Shown here piece after piece: positions 9,253 through 18,033 of a DNA stretch of 64,000 nucleotides (positions within the stretch are counted from its first letter, which is position 1; each line of letters starts with the position of its first letter). A program made the position numbers and the translations under genes. Under the pieces are notes generated by a model. That model was given only the letters and a program-made list of their open reading frames with translations. It had not been told where the DNA came from and made no database searches. The DNA comes from Bradyrhizobium sp. SSBR45G (lineage in GTDB: Bacteria; Pseudomonadota; Alphaproteobacteria; Rhizobiales; Xanthobacteraceae), in NCBI RefSeq assembly GCF_030159255.1, contig NZ_BSCT01000001.1, forward strand, positions 62,001-126,000. The letters are read 5' to 3'.

Positions 9253-9459
9253 TCAACGGTCGGCGGCCTGCATGATCGGCGCACTCAGCAGCTCGTTGAT
9301 GTGTGCGGCCGTTTCGGCCTGGAGGGCCTTTCTCAGCAGCAATTCGCGCTCCGGGCCGGCCGGCAACAGCTTGGCTGCGTTGCGTGCGTCCGTCGCAGCC
9401 TGTTGCAGACGGTCTGCAAAGGAGATGGTCTGTTTGCGCCGGGGTCTCTTGAGCGTCAT
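9253..9459 (-). CDS. Small soluble protein of unknown function (68 aa)
   Basis: Begins MTLKRPRRKQTISFADRLQQ and contains the amphipathic segment LLLRKALQAETAAHINELLS. A ggagc element sits 5-9 bases before the ATG on the minus strand. Proteins with a KARQAETAAHINEWLSS-like segment are familiar to me as small hypothetical proteins in Bradyrhizobium, but their function is unknown. It is probably helical and cytosolic. Confidence 0.65.
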   Translation of the reverse strand: MTLKRPRRKQTISFADRLQQAATDARNAAKLLPAGPERELLLRKALQAETAAHINELLSAPIMQAADR

Positions 9460-9726
9460 GGCGAGCTCCTGTTCCTCTTAGCAGGAGCCTGCTACCAGAG
9501 CCGTGTCGTGTCGCTAACACACTTTAACATGAAGGAATGACGATCAGTGGATGGCGCGGGATTCGCGGTTGTCGCGCGCCGCCGATGAGTTGTTCGATCG
9601 TTCGAGTCAGCGCCGGAGAACGAGGACGGGTTCGATAATCTCTGCCGGCCCGGCGAGACGCGCTCGGCCGGACGTAAGACCAACGGGAGGGGGCGCATCT
9701 GCTCCAGAGCGGCGCGGCTGGACGCC

Positions 9727-10140
9727 TCAGAGCTCGATGATGATGTAGTCGTTCTCGACGACGACCGGATAGCGCTCGGCGATGTAGGGGCCTTTGACCA
9801 GGGTCTCGCCGGCTTCCCGTTTGACATCGTAGTTGCGCAGTCGCGTCGTGCCCGGGTCGCACCAGGACTGTCCGGTGGACAGCTCGAACTCCCAGCCGTG
9901 CCACGGGCAGCGCAGGAACTCGCCGTCGCGTTCGAGGCGATAGTCGCCGGGACCGGAGGATTGTGCGATGCCGGTGATGACACCGTTGCAGATCCGGGCG
10001 CCGCCATGGGGGCAGCGGTTCAGCAGCGCATGCAGCCGGCCGTCGACGTTGAACAAGGCGACCTCGCGGCCGTCGACGAATGCGGTGCGGCGCGTGCCCG
10101 GCGGCAGCTCATCGGCCGAGCAGACGACATGGCGGCTCAT
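9727..10140 (-). CDS. Rieske [2Fe-2S] protein (137 aa)
   Basis: The Rieske ligands are present as CPHGGARIC (Cys-x-His) and CPWHGWEF (Cys-x2-His), about 20 residues apart with an inserted loop. The size is that of a Rieske ferredoxin rather than an oxygenase alpha subunit: there is no mononuclear-iron catalytic domain. The ATG at 10140 overlaps the stop region of the upstream amidohydrolase by four bases, so it is the last gene of a four-gene operon with two amidohydrolases and an MFS transporter. It probably shuttles electrons to an oxygenase encoded elsewhere, since none lies in this operon. Another possibility is a degenerate or regulatory Rieske protein. Confidence 0.88.
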   Translation of the reverse strand: MSRHVVCSADELPPGTRRTAFVDGREVALFNVDGRLHALLNRCPHGGARICNGVITGIAQSSGPGDYRLERDGEFLRCPWHGWEFELSTGQSWCDPGTTRLRNYDVKREAGETLVKGPYIAERYPVVVENDYIIIEL

Positions 10141-11234
10141 GACAGGCGGTACAATGCCATCGCATTGTCCCTGAAGATCTTGCGGCGCTGGGCGTCGGTC
10201 ATCGGGAATTTGAAGGCGAAGCTGGGATTGTCGTAGTCCCAATGCGGGTAGTCGGACGAATAGAGCAGGCGGCCCCAGCCGATCCAGTCGATGATTTCAG
10301 TGAGATGCCGGGCCTGCTCGGGCTCCTCGATCGGCTGCGTCGTCCACCAAACATGCTGGCGCAGATAGTCCGACGGACGCTGCTTCAGATGCGGTACCTC
10401 CTTTCGGAACCTGTCGAAATGCTTGTCCATGCGCCAGGCGAGCGCCGGCGCCCAGGCGAAGCCGCCTTCGACCAGCACGACCTTCAGGCCCGGGAAGCGC
10501 TCGAACACACCGCCGATGATGAAGCTCGCAGCGAGCGATTCCATGCAGGCGACGAAGACGTAGTGCTCCTGCAGATAATAGGTCGGCCAGCCCGAGCCGG
10601 TCGACGGATGGCCGCCATTGTAACCGACCGGATGCAGGCCGATCGGTAGGCCGGCCCGCTCCGCCGCAGCGTAGATCGGCCAGTAGCGCGGATGTCCGAG
10701 CGGATCCGACGGTCGCGACGACAGCATGATCTGGACATAGCGGCGGTCGGCGGCGCAGCGCTCGATCTCGGCCACCGCGGCCTCGGGAAATTCCTGCGGC
10801 ACGACGATGCCGGCGCGCAGCCGCGGCTCCTGCCGCACCCAATGGTCGATCTGCCAGTCATTGGTGGCGCGCGACATCGCGGCAGCGAAGTCGGGATTGC
10901 GCTCCTCCATGCCGCCCTTGCTGAGCGCCATCAGCAGCCCGAACTCGACGTTGACGGGATCGAGATGCTGCTTGCGCAGCATGTCGAGATCCGATCCTGC
11001 GGGGCCGCTGGCGGGCAGCGCGTCCGCGCGCATGCCGGCGGCCATCATCCGCGGATACATCAAGGTGCTCGACAGCGCCTGCCGCACATGCACGCCGTAG
11101 GTCTGGTAGTGCTCGCGCCAGCGCGGCGCGAGATAGGGCAGCAGCTCGCCCGGCGTGCGATGAGCGGGATGAATATCGCAGTCGACAACCGCGAGGGTCT
11201 GCCGCGCCTTGACCTCCTGGAATGGTGCATTCAT
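10137..11234 (-). CDS. Amidohydrolase/ACMSD-family TIM-barrel protein 1 (365 aa)
   Basis: The N-terminal metal segment reads VVDCDIHPAH, a variant of the DxHxH strand-1 motif. Further metal or active-site positions are the His in GLHPVGYNGGHPS, the segment FPGLKVVLVEGGFAW and the Asp in YSSDYPHWDYDN near the C-terminus. This is the layout of the COG2159 group, which includes ACMSD and resorcylate decarboxylases as well as hydrolases. It overlaps the second amidohydrolase by four bases (ATGA), so they are translationally coupled. Decarboxylation or ring-derived hydrolysis of an aromatic acid fits the neighbouring AAHS-type transporter. The exact substrate is not deducible. Confidence 0.88.
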   Translation of the reverse strand: MNAPFQEVKARQTLAVVDCDIHPAHRTPGELLPYLAPRWREHYQTYGVHVRQALSSTLMYPRMMAAGMRADALPASGPAGSDLDMLRKQHLDPVNVEFGLLMALSKGGMEERNPDFAAAMSRATNDWQIDHWVRQEPRLRAGIVVPQEFPEAAVAEIERCAADRRYVQIMLSSRPSDPLGHPRYWPIYAAAERAGLPIGLHPVGYNGGHPSTGSGWPTYYLQEHYVFVACMESLAASFIIGGVFERFPGLKVVLVEGGFAWAPALAWRMDKHFDRFRKEVPHLKQRPSDYLRQHVWWTTQPIEEPEQARHLTEIIDWIGWGRLLYSSDYPHWDYDNPSFAFKFPMTDAQRRKIFRDNAMALYRLS

Positions 11235-12331
11235 CGGATCGTCTCCTCGATCGCGGCCGCGCCGCCGATCGCCTCCTGCGCGAGGCGCGGATAGGTCGCG
11301 AGCGCATTGTCGATCAGCGTCTTCCTGAGCGTGGCAGGCGACAGCCCCTCAGGCAGCACGTCGTCGGCCTCGAACTGCCAGTGCGGATAGTCGGTCGAGA
11401 ACAGCAGCATGTCGTCGGAGCCGATGCGCGCGATGGTCGCCGCCACGGCCGCCGCGTCGGGCGCGTCGAACGGCTGGGTGGTCAGCCGGAGATGCTCGCG
11501 GATGATCTCGGACGGCCAGCGGTCGACCCAGGGCGTTTCGGGACGGGCGCCGCGCCAGGTCTTGTCGGTGCGCCACATCGTCACCGGCAGCCAGCTGACG
11601 CCGGATTCCAGGAAGACGAATTTCAGCCGCGGGAAGCGCTGGAACACGCCTTCGGCAATCAGGCTCACAGTCTGGTTCTCGAAGGCCTGCGCCTGCGCGA
11701 CATAGTCCTCGAACTGATAGCAGGGCCAGCCGACGATGGTCGGCGCATAGCGATAGGTGCTGCCGGCATGCACCGCGATGACCAGCCCATGGCGCTCGGC
11801 GGCGGCGTAGATCGGGAAGAACTCGCGGCGGCCGAGTGGCCGCTCGCCCATCGCCAGCATCAGGACCTGCACGAAACGTCCATCGGAAGCGAGCCGCTCG
11901 ACCTCCGCAACCGCCTGCGAAACATCCTGCGGATGGATCAGGATCGAGCCGCGCAGCCGCGGCTCGCGCTCGAGCCATTCGACGCGCAGCCAGTCGTTGA
12001 CGGCGCGGCACAGCGCCGCGGCCATGTCGTCATTGTGAAGCGCGACGGCGCCATGGATGATGTTGGCGATCGCGAAGCTCAGGCCGAAGGCGTCGAGCGC
12101 CTGCGTTTGCACCGTCTCCAGCGCGGTCGCGGCCGGCGCTGCGCGCCAGTCGGCGCGCTGGCTGATCGGCGCATTCGGCGGATAGCTCATCATCGCGAAC
12201 GGCATGCGGTCGATGGCGCGGTTGATGATCTGGTCGCGCCAGAAGTCGTCGAGATGGGGCAGCAGCTGCGCGATGGTCGGTGCGGGCAGATGGAGATCGC
12301 AATCGATTGCGCCAGCGTAAGGCAATTTCAT
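11231..12331 (-). CDS. Amidohydrolase/ACMSD-family TIM-barrel protein 2 (366 aa)
   Basis: This is a clear paralogue of the downstream enzyme, of nearly identical length with matching landmarks: AIDCDLHLPAP at the N-terminus, a His in VIAVHAGSTYRY, FPRLKFVFLESGVSWLP and FSTDYPHWQFEA near the end. The strand-1 segment lacks the His found at the fifth position of HPAH in paralogue 1, so metal coordination may differ. The start follows the MFS stop by 46 bases. Two diverged copies kept side by side suggest consecutive steps or a hetero-oligomer; which of the two cannot be told from sequence. Confidence 0.87.
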   Translation of the reverse strand: MKLPYAGAIDCDLHLPAPTIAQLLPHLDDFWRDQIINRAIDRMPFAMMSYPPNAPISQRADWRAAPAATALETVQTQALDAFGLSFAIANIIHGAVALHNDDMAAALCRAVNDWLRVEWLEREPRLRGSILIHPQDVSQAVAEVERLASDGRFVQVLMLAMGERPLGRREFFPIYAAAERHGLVIAVHAGSTYRYAPTIVGWPCYQFEDYVAQAQAFENQTVSLIAEGVFQRFPRLKFVFLESGVSWLPVTMWRTDKTWRGARPETPWVDRWPSEIIREHLRLTTQPFDAPDAAAVAATIARIGSDDMLLFSTDYPHWQFEADDVLPEGLSPATLRKTLIDNALATYPRLAQEAIGGAAAIEETIR

Positions 12332-12377
12332 CGTCGGCTCCGTGGCTCTCGAATGGCGTCGGTGCGGGCGTCAGCTG

Positions 12378-13760
12378 TCAGGCCGGCGCGGCCTGATCGA
12401 CCTTGTCCGGCTCCGCAGCCGCGATCGTCCGACGCCGCTGCGACAGCCCGAGCATCAGCACGCAGCTCGCCATCACCAGCGGCGGCAGCGCCGCGAGCAG
12501 AAACAGGTTCGACGCCGGCAGATGACGTGCGATCAGCAGCCCGGCGATCAGCGGTCCGCCGATCGATCCGATCTTGGCGACCGACAGGGCCCAGCCCACC
12601 GCGGTCGTCCGATTGGCGCTCGGATAGAATTGCCCGACGGCGCTGTTCAGGCCCTGATGGCCGCCGACAACGAAGAAGCCGACGCACATCATGGCCACGA
12701 GGAATCCCACATCGCTGAAGCCGGCAACGCCGAGCGAGGCGACCAGTGGGCAGGCGATCATCGGCACCGCGGCGATCGCGATCACGCCGTAGCGGTCGAG
12801 CACGATTCCGGCGAGCAACGCGCCGACCGCGCCGCCGAGGCTGAACATCGACAGCCCGAACGCCGCCTGCGCCGGCGTGTAGCCCGAGGCTTCGGCCAGG
12901 ATCGGCGTCCAGCTGTTGAGGAAGAACATGGTCACCGAGCTGGCGATATAGGCGACCCACAGCAGCGGCGTGATGATCGCAAGCCTGCCGTCGAACAGAG
13001 CCGTCAGGCGCGCGAGCGGGCCGCTACCGGCCGGGCTCGGCTCCTCCTGGACGATGAAGCGGCTGGTCGGCTGGGCGCCGAGACCGGGCGCGATGCTGTT
13101 GACGATGCGCGCAACCTCGTCGGGCTGCCTGCCCTGCACAACGAGGTATTTGATCGACTCCGGCAGGATGAAGAAGCAGATGACGGCAGCGATCAGCGGC
13201 AGCACGCCGCCGATCCAGAACACGATCGGCCAGCCGAACTGCGGCACCAGCCACGCTGCGATCAGTCCACCGGCGCTGCCGCCTCCGACATAGCCGAGCA
13301 TGATGATCGCGACCGCGGTGCCGCGATAGCGGCTGGGCACATATTCGAGATTGAGCGCGTAGCACAGCGGGGCGAGGCCGCCGATACCGATGCCGGCGAG
13401 GAAGCGAAGCGCGATGAGCACGTTCAGATCGCGGGCCCAGACCGTCAGCAGGCTGAAGCCGCCGAAGGTCAGGGTGGCCACGACGATGGCGAGGCGCCGC
13501 CCGATGCGGTCGCCGAGATAGCCCAAGATCAGGCCGCCGACGAGAATGCCGAAGATCCCGGCGCTGAAGACCACTCCGAGCGTCGCCTTGTCGATGCCCC
13601 AGCTGCGAATGATGGACGGCGCCGCGAACGCCATCGCATGCAGATCATAGCCGTCGAGGCACATGATCACGGTGGAGAGGATCATGACTTTGAGCACCAG
13701 GCCGTTGCGGCGCTGGCGCTCGATGACGTCGCTGACGTCAATGACGGCCGTGGCGCTCAT
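12378..13760 (-). CDS. MFS transporter, aromatic acid:H+ symporter-like (460 aa)
   Basis: Twelve hydrophobic segments can be traced. The segment MCLDGYDLHAMAFAAP in TM1 resembles the DGxD motif of the AAHS (PcaK/BenK) family, and GYLGDRIGRR is the loop 2-3 MFS signature. A second half-signature appears near GIVLDRYG. The ATG at 13760 has a good aggagcgacc ribosome-binding site; upstream in-frame starts run through non-conserved sequence. As first gene of the minus-strand unit followed by two amidohydrolases and a Rieske protein, it most likely imports an aromatic or related carboxylate. A divergent LysR gene lies 219 bases away. Confidence 0.9.
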   Translation of the reverse strand: MSATAVIDVSDVIERQRRNGLVLKVMILSTVIMCLDGYDLHAMAFAAPSIIRSWGIDKATLGVVFSAGIFGILVGGLILGYLGDRIGRRLAIVVATLTFGGFSLLTVWARDLNVLIALRFLAGIGIGGLAPLCYALNLEYVPSRYRGTAVAIIMLGYVGGGSAGGLIAAWLVPQFGWPIVFWIGGVLPLIAAVICFFILPESIKYLVVQGRQPDEVARIVNSIAPGLGAQPTSRFIVQEEPSPAGSGPLARLTALFDGRLAIITPLLWVAYIASSVTMFFLNSWTPILAEASGYTPAQAAFGLSMFSLGGAVGALLAGIVLDRYGVIAIAAVPMIACPLVASLGVAGFSDVGFLVAMMCVGFFVVGGHQGLNSAVGQFYPSANRTTAVGWALSVAKIGSIGGPLIAGLLIARHLPASNLFLLAALPPLVMASCVLMLGLSQRRRTIAAAEPDKVDQAAPA

Positions 13761-13909
13761 GGTCGCTCCTTCCCCTCGCCCTTGTCCGCCGTTCATGAGT
13801 GACGGCTTGCTGCAAACCACTCTGGCGACGGCCAGCTCGTTCTGGGCGGAGCTGCTGGCGTCAGGGCGCAACCTGGGGACGCGCCGGGAGCCAAAGCAGT
13901 TTGCAGCTG

Positions 13910-13949
13910 TAGGCTATTTGCTTCGGGATCGATGGAGAATAGGCTATTT
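13910..13949. promoter_or_regulatory. Direct repeat TAGGCTATTT x2, probable LysR operator
   Basis: The ten-base sequence taggctattt occurs at 13910-13919 and again at 13940-13949, exactly 30 bases apart (about three helical turns), in the gap between the divergent MFS operon and the LysR gene. The second copy ends 30 bases before the LysR ATG at 13980. LysR-type proteins bind multiple sites on one face of the helix in such divergent gaps, so this is a plausible recognition and activation site pair. Confidence 0.5.
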
Positions 13950-13979
13950 TGGAACGACATTTTTTCCGGATTGGATGAA

Positions 13980-14897
13980 ATGAGCGATAGCCTGTTGAAC
14001 ATGAAGGCCTTTGTGGCAACTGCCCGGGCCGGCAGCTTCTCCGAGGCGGCGCGGCAGCTGCGGCTGGCGCCGTCGGTCGTGACCAAGCGCGTGACCCAGC
14101 TCGAATGGTCGCTGAAATCCAAGCTGCTGCGCCGGAGCACGCGGCGGCTCCAGCTCACCGAGGTCGGCGAGCGCTATCTGGAGACGATGCAGCAGATCGT
14201 CCGTGAGTACGACGAGATGGCGGCCGGCGTGAAGCGGTCGCCGGACGAGATCGAGGGCCTGATCCGGATCAAGGCGCCGGGATCGCCGATGGCCATCGAT
14301 CTGTCCGGGCTGCTGGCGGCGTTTCAGATCAAGTATCCGCGGGTCACGCTGGACGCCGTGCTGGTCGACCGCACCGTCAATCCGGTCGAGGAGGGATTCG
14401 ATATCGTGCTGACGATGATGCCCTCGTCGTTTCACGGCGTGATCGAGGAGCCGCTACTGGCCTATCCGCGCGTGCTGTGCGCCGCGCCGTCCTACATCGC
14501 GCGCCGTGGCCAGCCGCGCCACGTGCGTGATCTGGCCGACCACGACTGCCTGGTGTTCACGCCGATGGGCCAAGTCTGGACTTTCGACGGCAAGAGCGGC
14601 CTCACCACCGTCGCGGTGCGACCTCGCCTCGTCACCAACAACAATGCGCTGCTGGTCGAGGCCCTGAGCGCGGGTGGCGGCATCGCCGTCGTGTCGCGGA
14701 CGGCGATGACGCCGCGGCTGCGCAGCGGCGCGCTGGTCGAGGTCCTGCCGGACGTGCTGGTGCCGGATCTCTGGGTCAAGGCGCTAGTGCCTTCGGCGCG
14801 CGCCAATCTGGCGCGCGTGCAGACGCTGCTGGCGGCGATCCGCGACGCCTTCCGTGTGGTGGGAGAAAGTCAGCCCGCGCAGCTCGTGGCCGGTTGA
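13980..14897 (+). CDS. LysR-family transcription regulator (305 aa)
   Basis: The N-terminal winged HTH reads [20 protein letters not shown] and [14 protein letters not shown]. The C-terminal part is a periplasmic-binding-protein-like effector domain ([22 protein letters not shown] onward). The start at 13980 is preferred over one at 13932 because the HTH then begins about eight residues in, and because the upstream alternative would place the second copy of the taggctattt repeat inside the gene. It is divergent from the MFS-amidohydrolase-Rieske operon, the standard arrangement for an autoregulated activator responding to the pathway substrate. The LTTR subgroup is the CrgA/DsdC-like short form by general appearance. 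Confidence 0.9.
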   Translation: MSDSLLNMKAFVATARAGSFSEAARQLRLAPSVVTKRVTQLEWSLKSKLLRRSTRRLQLTEVGERYLETMQQIVREYDEMAAGVKRSPDEIEGLIRIKAPGSPMAIDLSGLLAAFQIKYPRVTLDAVLVDRTVNPVEEGFDIVLTMMPSSFHGVIEEPLLAYPRVLCAAPSYIARRGQPRHVRDLADHDCLVFTPMGQVWTFDGKSGLTTVAVRPRLVTNNNALLVEALSAGGGIAVVSRTAMTPRLRSGALVEVLPDVLVPDLWVKALVPSARANLARVQTLLAAIRDAFRVVGESQPAQLVAG

Positions 14898-15001
14898 GGC
14901 CGCAAGGGACTCCTGCGGGGCCTACCGGGCGAAGCGAGACCCTGTTAAGCAACTGCGGACAGCGGGGCCCTGTCCCCGACGAAGCGAAAGAGGCATCAGC
15001 A

Positions 15002-15853
15002 ATGATTGAGACGGTTGGCATCATCGGAGCAGGCACCATGGGCAACGGTATCGCGCAGGTGTGCGCGGTCGCGGGCGTGCCGGTCGTCATGCTCGATATC
15101 TCGGAGCAGGCCGTGGCGCGTGGCGTGGCCACGGTGGGCTCGAGCCTCGACCGCCTGGTCAAGAAGGACAAGCTGACCGCCGCAGACAAGGATAAGGCGC
15201 TGTCCTTCATCACCGGCACCACGGACAAGGCCAGGCTGTCGACCTGCGATCTTGTCATCGAGGCCGCGACCGAGAACGAGGAGCTCAAGCTCAAGATCCT
15301 CAAGGATCTCTGTGCCGGCCTCAAGCCCGAGGCGCTGATCGCGACCAACACCTCCTCGATCTCGATTACCAAGCTGGCGACCGCCACAGACCGGCCCGAC
15401 CGCTTCATCGGCATGCACTTCTTCAATCCGGTGCCGATGATGGCGCTGCTGGAATTGATCCGCGGCCTGCAGACCTCGGATGCCACCCACGCGGCGGCCG
15501 CCGATTTCGCCAAGCGGATCGGCAAGGTCGCGATCACCGCCAAGAACAGCCCGGGCTTTGCGGTGAACCGGATCCTGTGTCCGATGATCAACGAGGCGAT
15601 TTTCGCGTATTCCGAGGGCATCGCCACCGCCGCCGATATCGACGAGGGCATGAAGCTCGGCTGCAATCATCCGATCGGTCCGCTGGCGCTGGCCGACCTG
15701 ATCGGCCTCGACACGATGCTGTCGGTGATGGAGGTGTTCTACAACGGCTTCAACGACCCCAAATACCGGCCGGCGCCGCTGCTGAAGGAAATGGTGGCGG
15801 CAGGCCAGCTCGGCCGCAAGACCGGCAAGGGGTTCTACGACTACAGCAAGTAG
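15002..15853 (+). CDS. hbdA: 3-hydroxybutyryl-CoA dehydrogenase (283 aa)
   Basis: The protein begins [18 protein letters not shown], the Rossmann GxGxxG NAD-binding motif at the very N-terminus. Family marks are the catalytic His in [13 protein letters not shown], Glu in the substrate pocket ([11 protein letters not shown]) and [18 protein letters not shown] leading to the C-terminal helical dimerisation domain with [19 protein letters not shown]. The reaction interconverts (S)-3-hydroxybutyryl-CoA and acetoacetyl-CoA. Length and lack of an enoyl-CoA hydratase domain make it the stand-alone type used in butyrate or phenylacetate-derived CoA metabolism. It has an upstream ggcatcagca leader without a strong Shine-Dalgarno and no obvious operon partner. 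Confidence 0.93.
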   Translation: MIETVGIIGAGTMGNGIAQVCAVAGVPVVMLDISEQAVARGVATVGSSLDRLVKKDKLTAADKDKALSFITGTTDKARLSTCDLVIEAATENEELKLKILKDLCAGLKPEALIATNTSSISITKLATATDRPDRFIGMHFFNPVPMMALLELIRGLQTSDATHAAAADFAKRIGKVAITAKNSPGFAVNRILCPMINEAIFAYSEGIATAADIDEGMKLGCNHPIGPLALADLIGLDTMLSVMEVFYNGFNDPKYRPAPLLKEMVAAGQLGRKTGKGFYDYSK

Positions 15854-16668
15854 CGGCTGCGGCAAGCTTGCGAGTTGGCAGGCCCATCAACCCGGCGCGT
15901 GGCGGGTGACATGCACCCGTCCTCGCGCTGGGGCGTCCGCCCGCCGGGCAATGGTCGTAGTTGGCTCCGTGTTTTGATCGTGGTGTTTTGGTGTTTTGAT
16001 CGTGGTGTTTTGAGCGCGCGAGCTAACAGCTGCCACGTTGCTTTTGGCCACGGCACCGCCGATCCCTTCGCTCAGGGATGACAGGTCGGTCGAGCCTCCG
16101 AATACGCTTCGATGAATGAACCCACGGCACAGCGCCGGGTGGGCAAGGGGCCATGCCTCGCTGATGCAGCCCTCTAAGCCTCGACCCGGCGTGCCGTTCG
16201 TGAGTTACCGCTCTGCGGTGGTCCGATACGATACCGTCGCATTCAGCGGATGTGATACTGAGGTGGAGTCATCAAACAACCTCCCTGCAGTCGCGATCGT
16301 CTGCTGTCGTTCGGCCCGCCGCCGCTATGAGCCACGTCGGAAGCAAGCGACAGCATGATGCTCCTCCTCTGCATCGATGCTGTCAAGGCGCTTCATGACG
16401 CAATGATGAATTCGACGTTACAGCAGCCGCAGTTCCGCAACGATGTCTGCATCCGATGACAAACGTCGGAAAGTGACTACATCCGCGGTGCTGCCCGTTC
16501 GCGACAAATCGTCTCTGGCGCAGGCCGCGTGCGGACGAACGTTCATGATGTGCAGCGCCTGAGATCGCCGCGTTCGCGTGCGATGACGCTGAGAGCAGAT
16601 CGGTTCATGGCCGGAACCAAAAGGGTGCCGCGGCGTCTTGTCTGCCGCGAACAAGCAGGAGAAGAGCG
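15854..16668. other. 815-base intergenic region with a tandem G/T repeat
   Basis: No gene is supported. It holds a perfect 20-base direct repeat (listed separately). Towards 16400-16500 it is somewhat AT-richer, which may include the promoter of the CusF-like gene at 16669. No hairpin with a T tract was found after the dehydrogenase. Confidence 0.4.
15971..16012 (+). repeat. Tandem 20-base repeat, gttttgatcgtggtgttttg
   Basis: Two perfect copies of gttttgatcgtggtgttttg at 15971-15990 and 15993-16012, separated by gt, giving a 22-base period. The unit itself contains two near-copies of gtgttttg. It is non-coding, and its composition resembles the G/T-rich tract at about 1640-1722. Confidence 0.9.
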
Positions 16669-16968
16669 ATGAAAGTAGCAACGATCACTCTGGCCGCGCT
16701 TGCGGCGTTCACCGGCGTCCTGCCTGTGCTGGCGGCCGAGCAGGGCGCTACGGGGGTGGTGACGGGCATCAACCGTCTGAATGGAACCCTGGCGATCAAG
16801 CGGGTTGAAAATGGAACCGTCGGCGCCAATGCGTCCGTCGCGGCGGAGGAGTACAAGGTCAAGGACGGCGCGATGATCGAGGAGGTTCATGCCGGCGATC
16901 GGGTAACGTTCTCGACCGCAGACGGGACCGGCACGAAGACGATCATCAAGCTCGACCGGCAGAAGTAG
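16669..16968 (+). CDS. Exported CusF-like copper-binding-domain protein (99 aa)
   Basis: Residues 1-22 (MKVATITLAALAAFTGVLPVLA) are a Sec signal peptide. The mature part reads ATGVVTGINRLNGTLAIKR and later VHAGDRVTFSTADGTGTKTIIKL, matching the small OB-like beta barrel of CusF/copper-binding proteins (strand pattern G-V-I-x-x-I-D...I-x-H, G-D-x-V-x-F). The Met/His/Trp copper ligands of E. coli CusF are not evident, so metal binding is uncertain. The start follows an aggagaagagcg ribosome site. The DUF2066 gene begins 28 bases downstream on the same strand. Confidence 0.75.
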   Translation: MKVATITLAALAAFTGVLPVLAAEQGATGVVTGINRLNGTLAIKRVENGTVGANASVAAEEYKVKDGAMIEEVHAGDRVTFSTADGTGTKTIIKLDRQK

Positions 16969-16996
16969 CATCATCGCTGTAAGTCCGGGGCCAAAC

Positions 16997-17803
16997 ATGG
17001 AACGGCGCAGAATTCTGCACTGTGGCGCGTGGTGTCTCGGGTTCTGGCTGATCGCCGGCCTCTGCACCAATGCAACGGCTGGGGCCGGCGATCTGTATTC
17101 GGCTCAAACCGTCGTGACCGGGCAGGGTGCGGACAACCGTCAGGCAGGCTTTGCCATCTGTCTCGAGGACGTCCTGATCAAGGTGTCCGGCGCCTATCAG
17201 CTCAGCGGGGACGCACGGCTTGCGCCGTTCAAGGCAAAGGCGAGCGACTTCGTCGCAGGCTTCGACTATCATGATCAGATGTCGGGCAAGCCGAAGCACG
17301 ATGAGCAGGGCACGCGTGACCGTCCCTATGACCTCACGGTCTCGTTCGATCATGGAAGGATCGACGATCTGCTGCAAAAGCTCGGCGTGAAGCCATGGCC
17401 GGCGCCGCGGCCGTCGGTTGGCGTGATCGTGGCCATGACCTCCGGCAGCAGGAGCTTCCTCGTCGTTTCCGATGATCGGCAGTCGGATCTGCAGCGCGAC
17501 GCGCTCCGCGCAGCTGCCGCCAAGCGCGGCCTCGACATCGTGCTTCCCACCACCTCGCAGGCGACCCGCATCGATATCGGTCGCGCAGCGCTTCCGCCGG
17601 CTGCGCTGCTGCCGGGAGCTGAGATGACGTTGCTCGGTCACCTCACCTGGGACGAGGCCAAGCTCGCCTGGGAGTCGCAATGGCAGCTCGATGCGGCGGG
17701 GGCAAAGCGCCGCTGGCGGCTTCGTGGTGCGACGTTCGATGACACGTTTCGTCGCGGCTTGGGCGACGTGGCTCAGATCCTGTCCGGCAACGGCGCCCCG
17801 TGA
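16997..17803 (+). CDS. DUF2066-domain exported protein (268 aa)
   Basis: An N-terminal hydrophobic stretch (CLGFWLIAGLCTNATAGAG) acts as a signal peptide. The DUF2066 pattern follows: YSAQTVVTGQGADNRQAGF, then ALEDxLIKVSG-like CLEDVLIKVSGAYQLSG, and LTVSFDHGRIDDLLQKLGV. DUF2066 proteins are periplasmic and have no established biochemical role. The gene lies close behind the CusF-like gene and may be co-transcribed. No catalytic residue pattern is visible. Confidence 0.82.
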   Translation: MERRRILHCGAWCLGFWLIAGLCTNATAGAGDLYSAQTVVTGQGADNRQAGFAICLEDVLIKVSGAYQLSGDARLAPFKAKASDFVAGFDYHDQMSGKPKHDEQGTRDRPYDLTVSFDHGRIDDLLQKLGVKPWPAPRPSVGVIVAMTSGSRSFLVVSDDRQSDLQRDALRAAAAKRGLDIVLPTTSQATRIDIGRAALPPAALLPGAEMTLLGHLTWDEAKLAWESQWQLDAAGAKRRWRLRGATFDDTFRRGLGDVAQILSGNGAP

Positions 17804-18033
17804 GTGGCGGCGGGCAGGTCGGCCTGGTTTGTCTCTACGCCGACTCTGGTCACAGTGGAGACTGCTGCGCCGAAGCAGAACCATGGCATTCCCTCCTTCG
17901 AGCGGGCGCAATGAGGCGGGGCGCGATCACCATGTCCACCGCAGCGCCGTGAGGTTGCCGCGATAGCCTGTCACCATCGCTGCCGGAGTCGGCGAGGGCG
18001 CTGCCGCTCCGGGAAACCGACAGGAGGGTGCTC

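Noticed and set aside
12342..13802. Frame of about 480 codons antisense to the MFS transporter
   Set aside because: Charged, repetitive composition opposite a clear 12-segment transporter.
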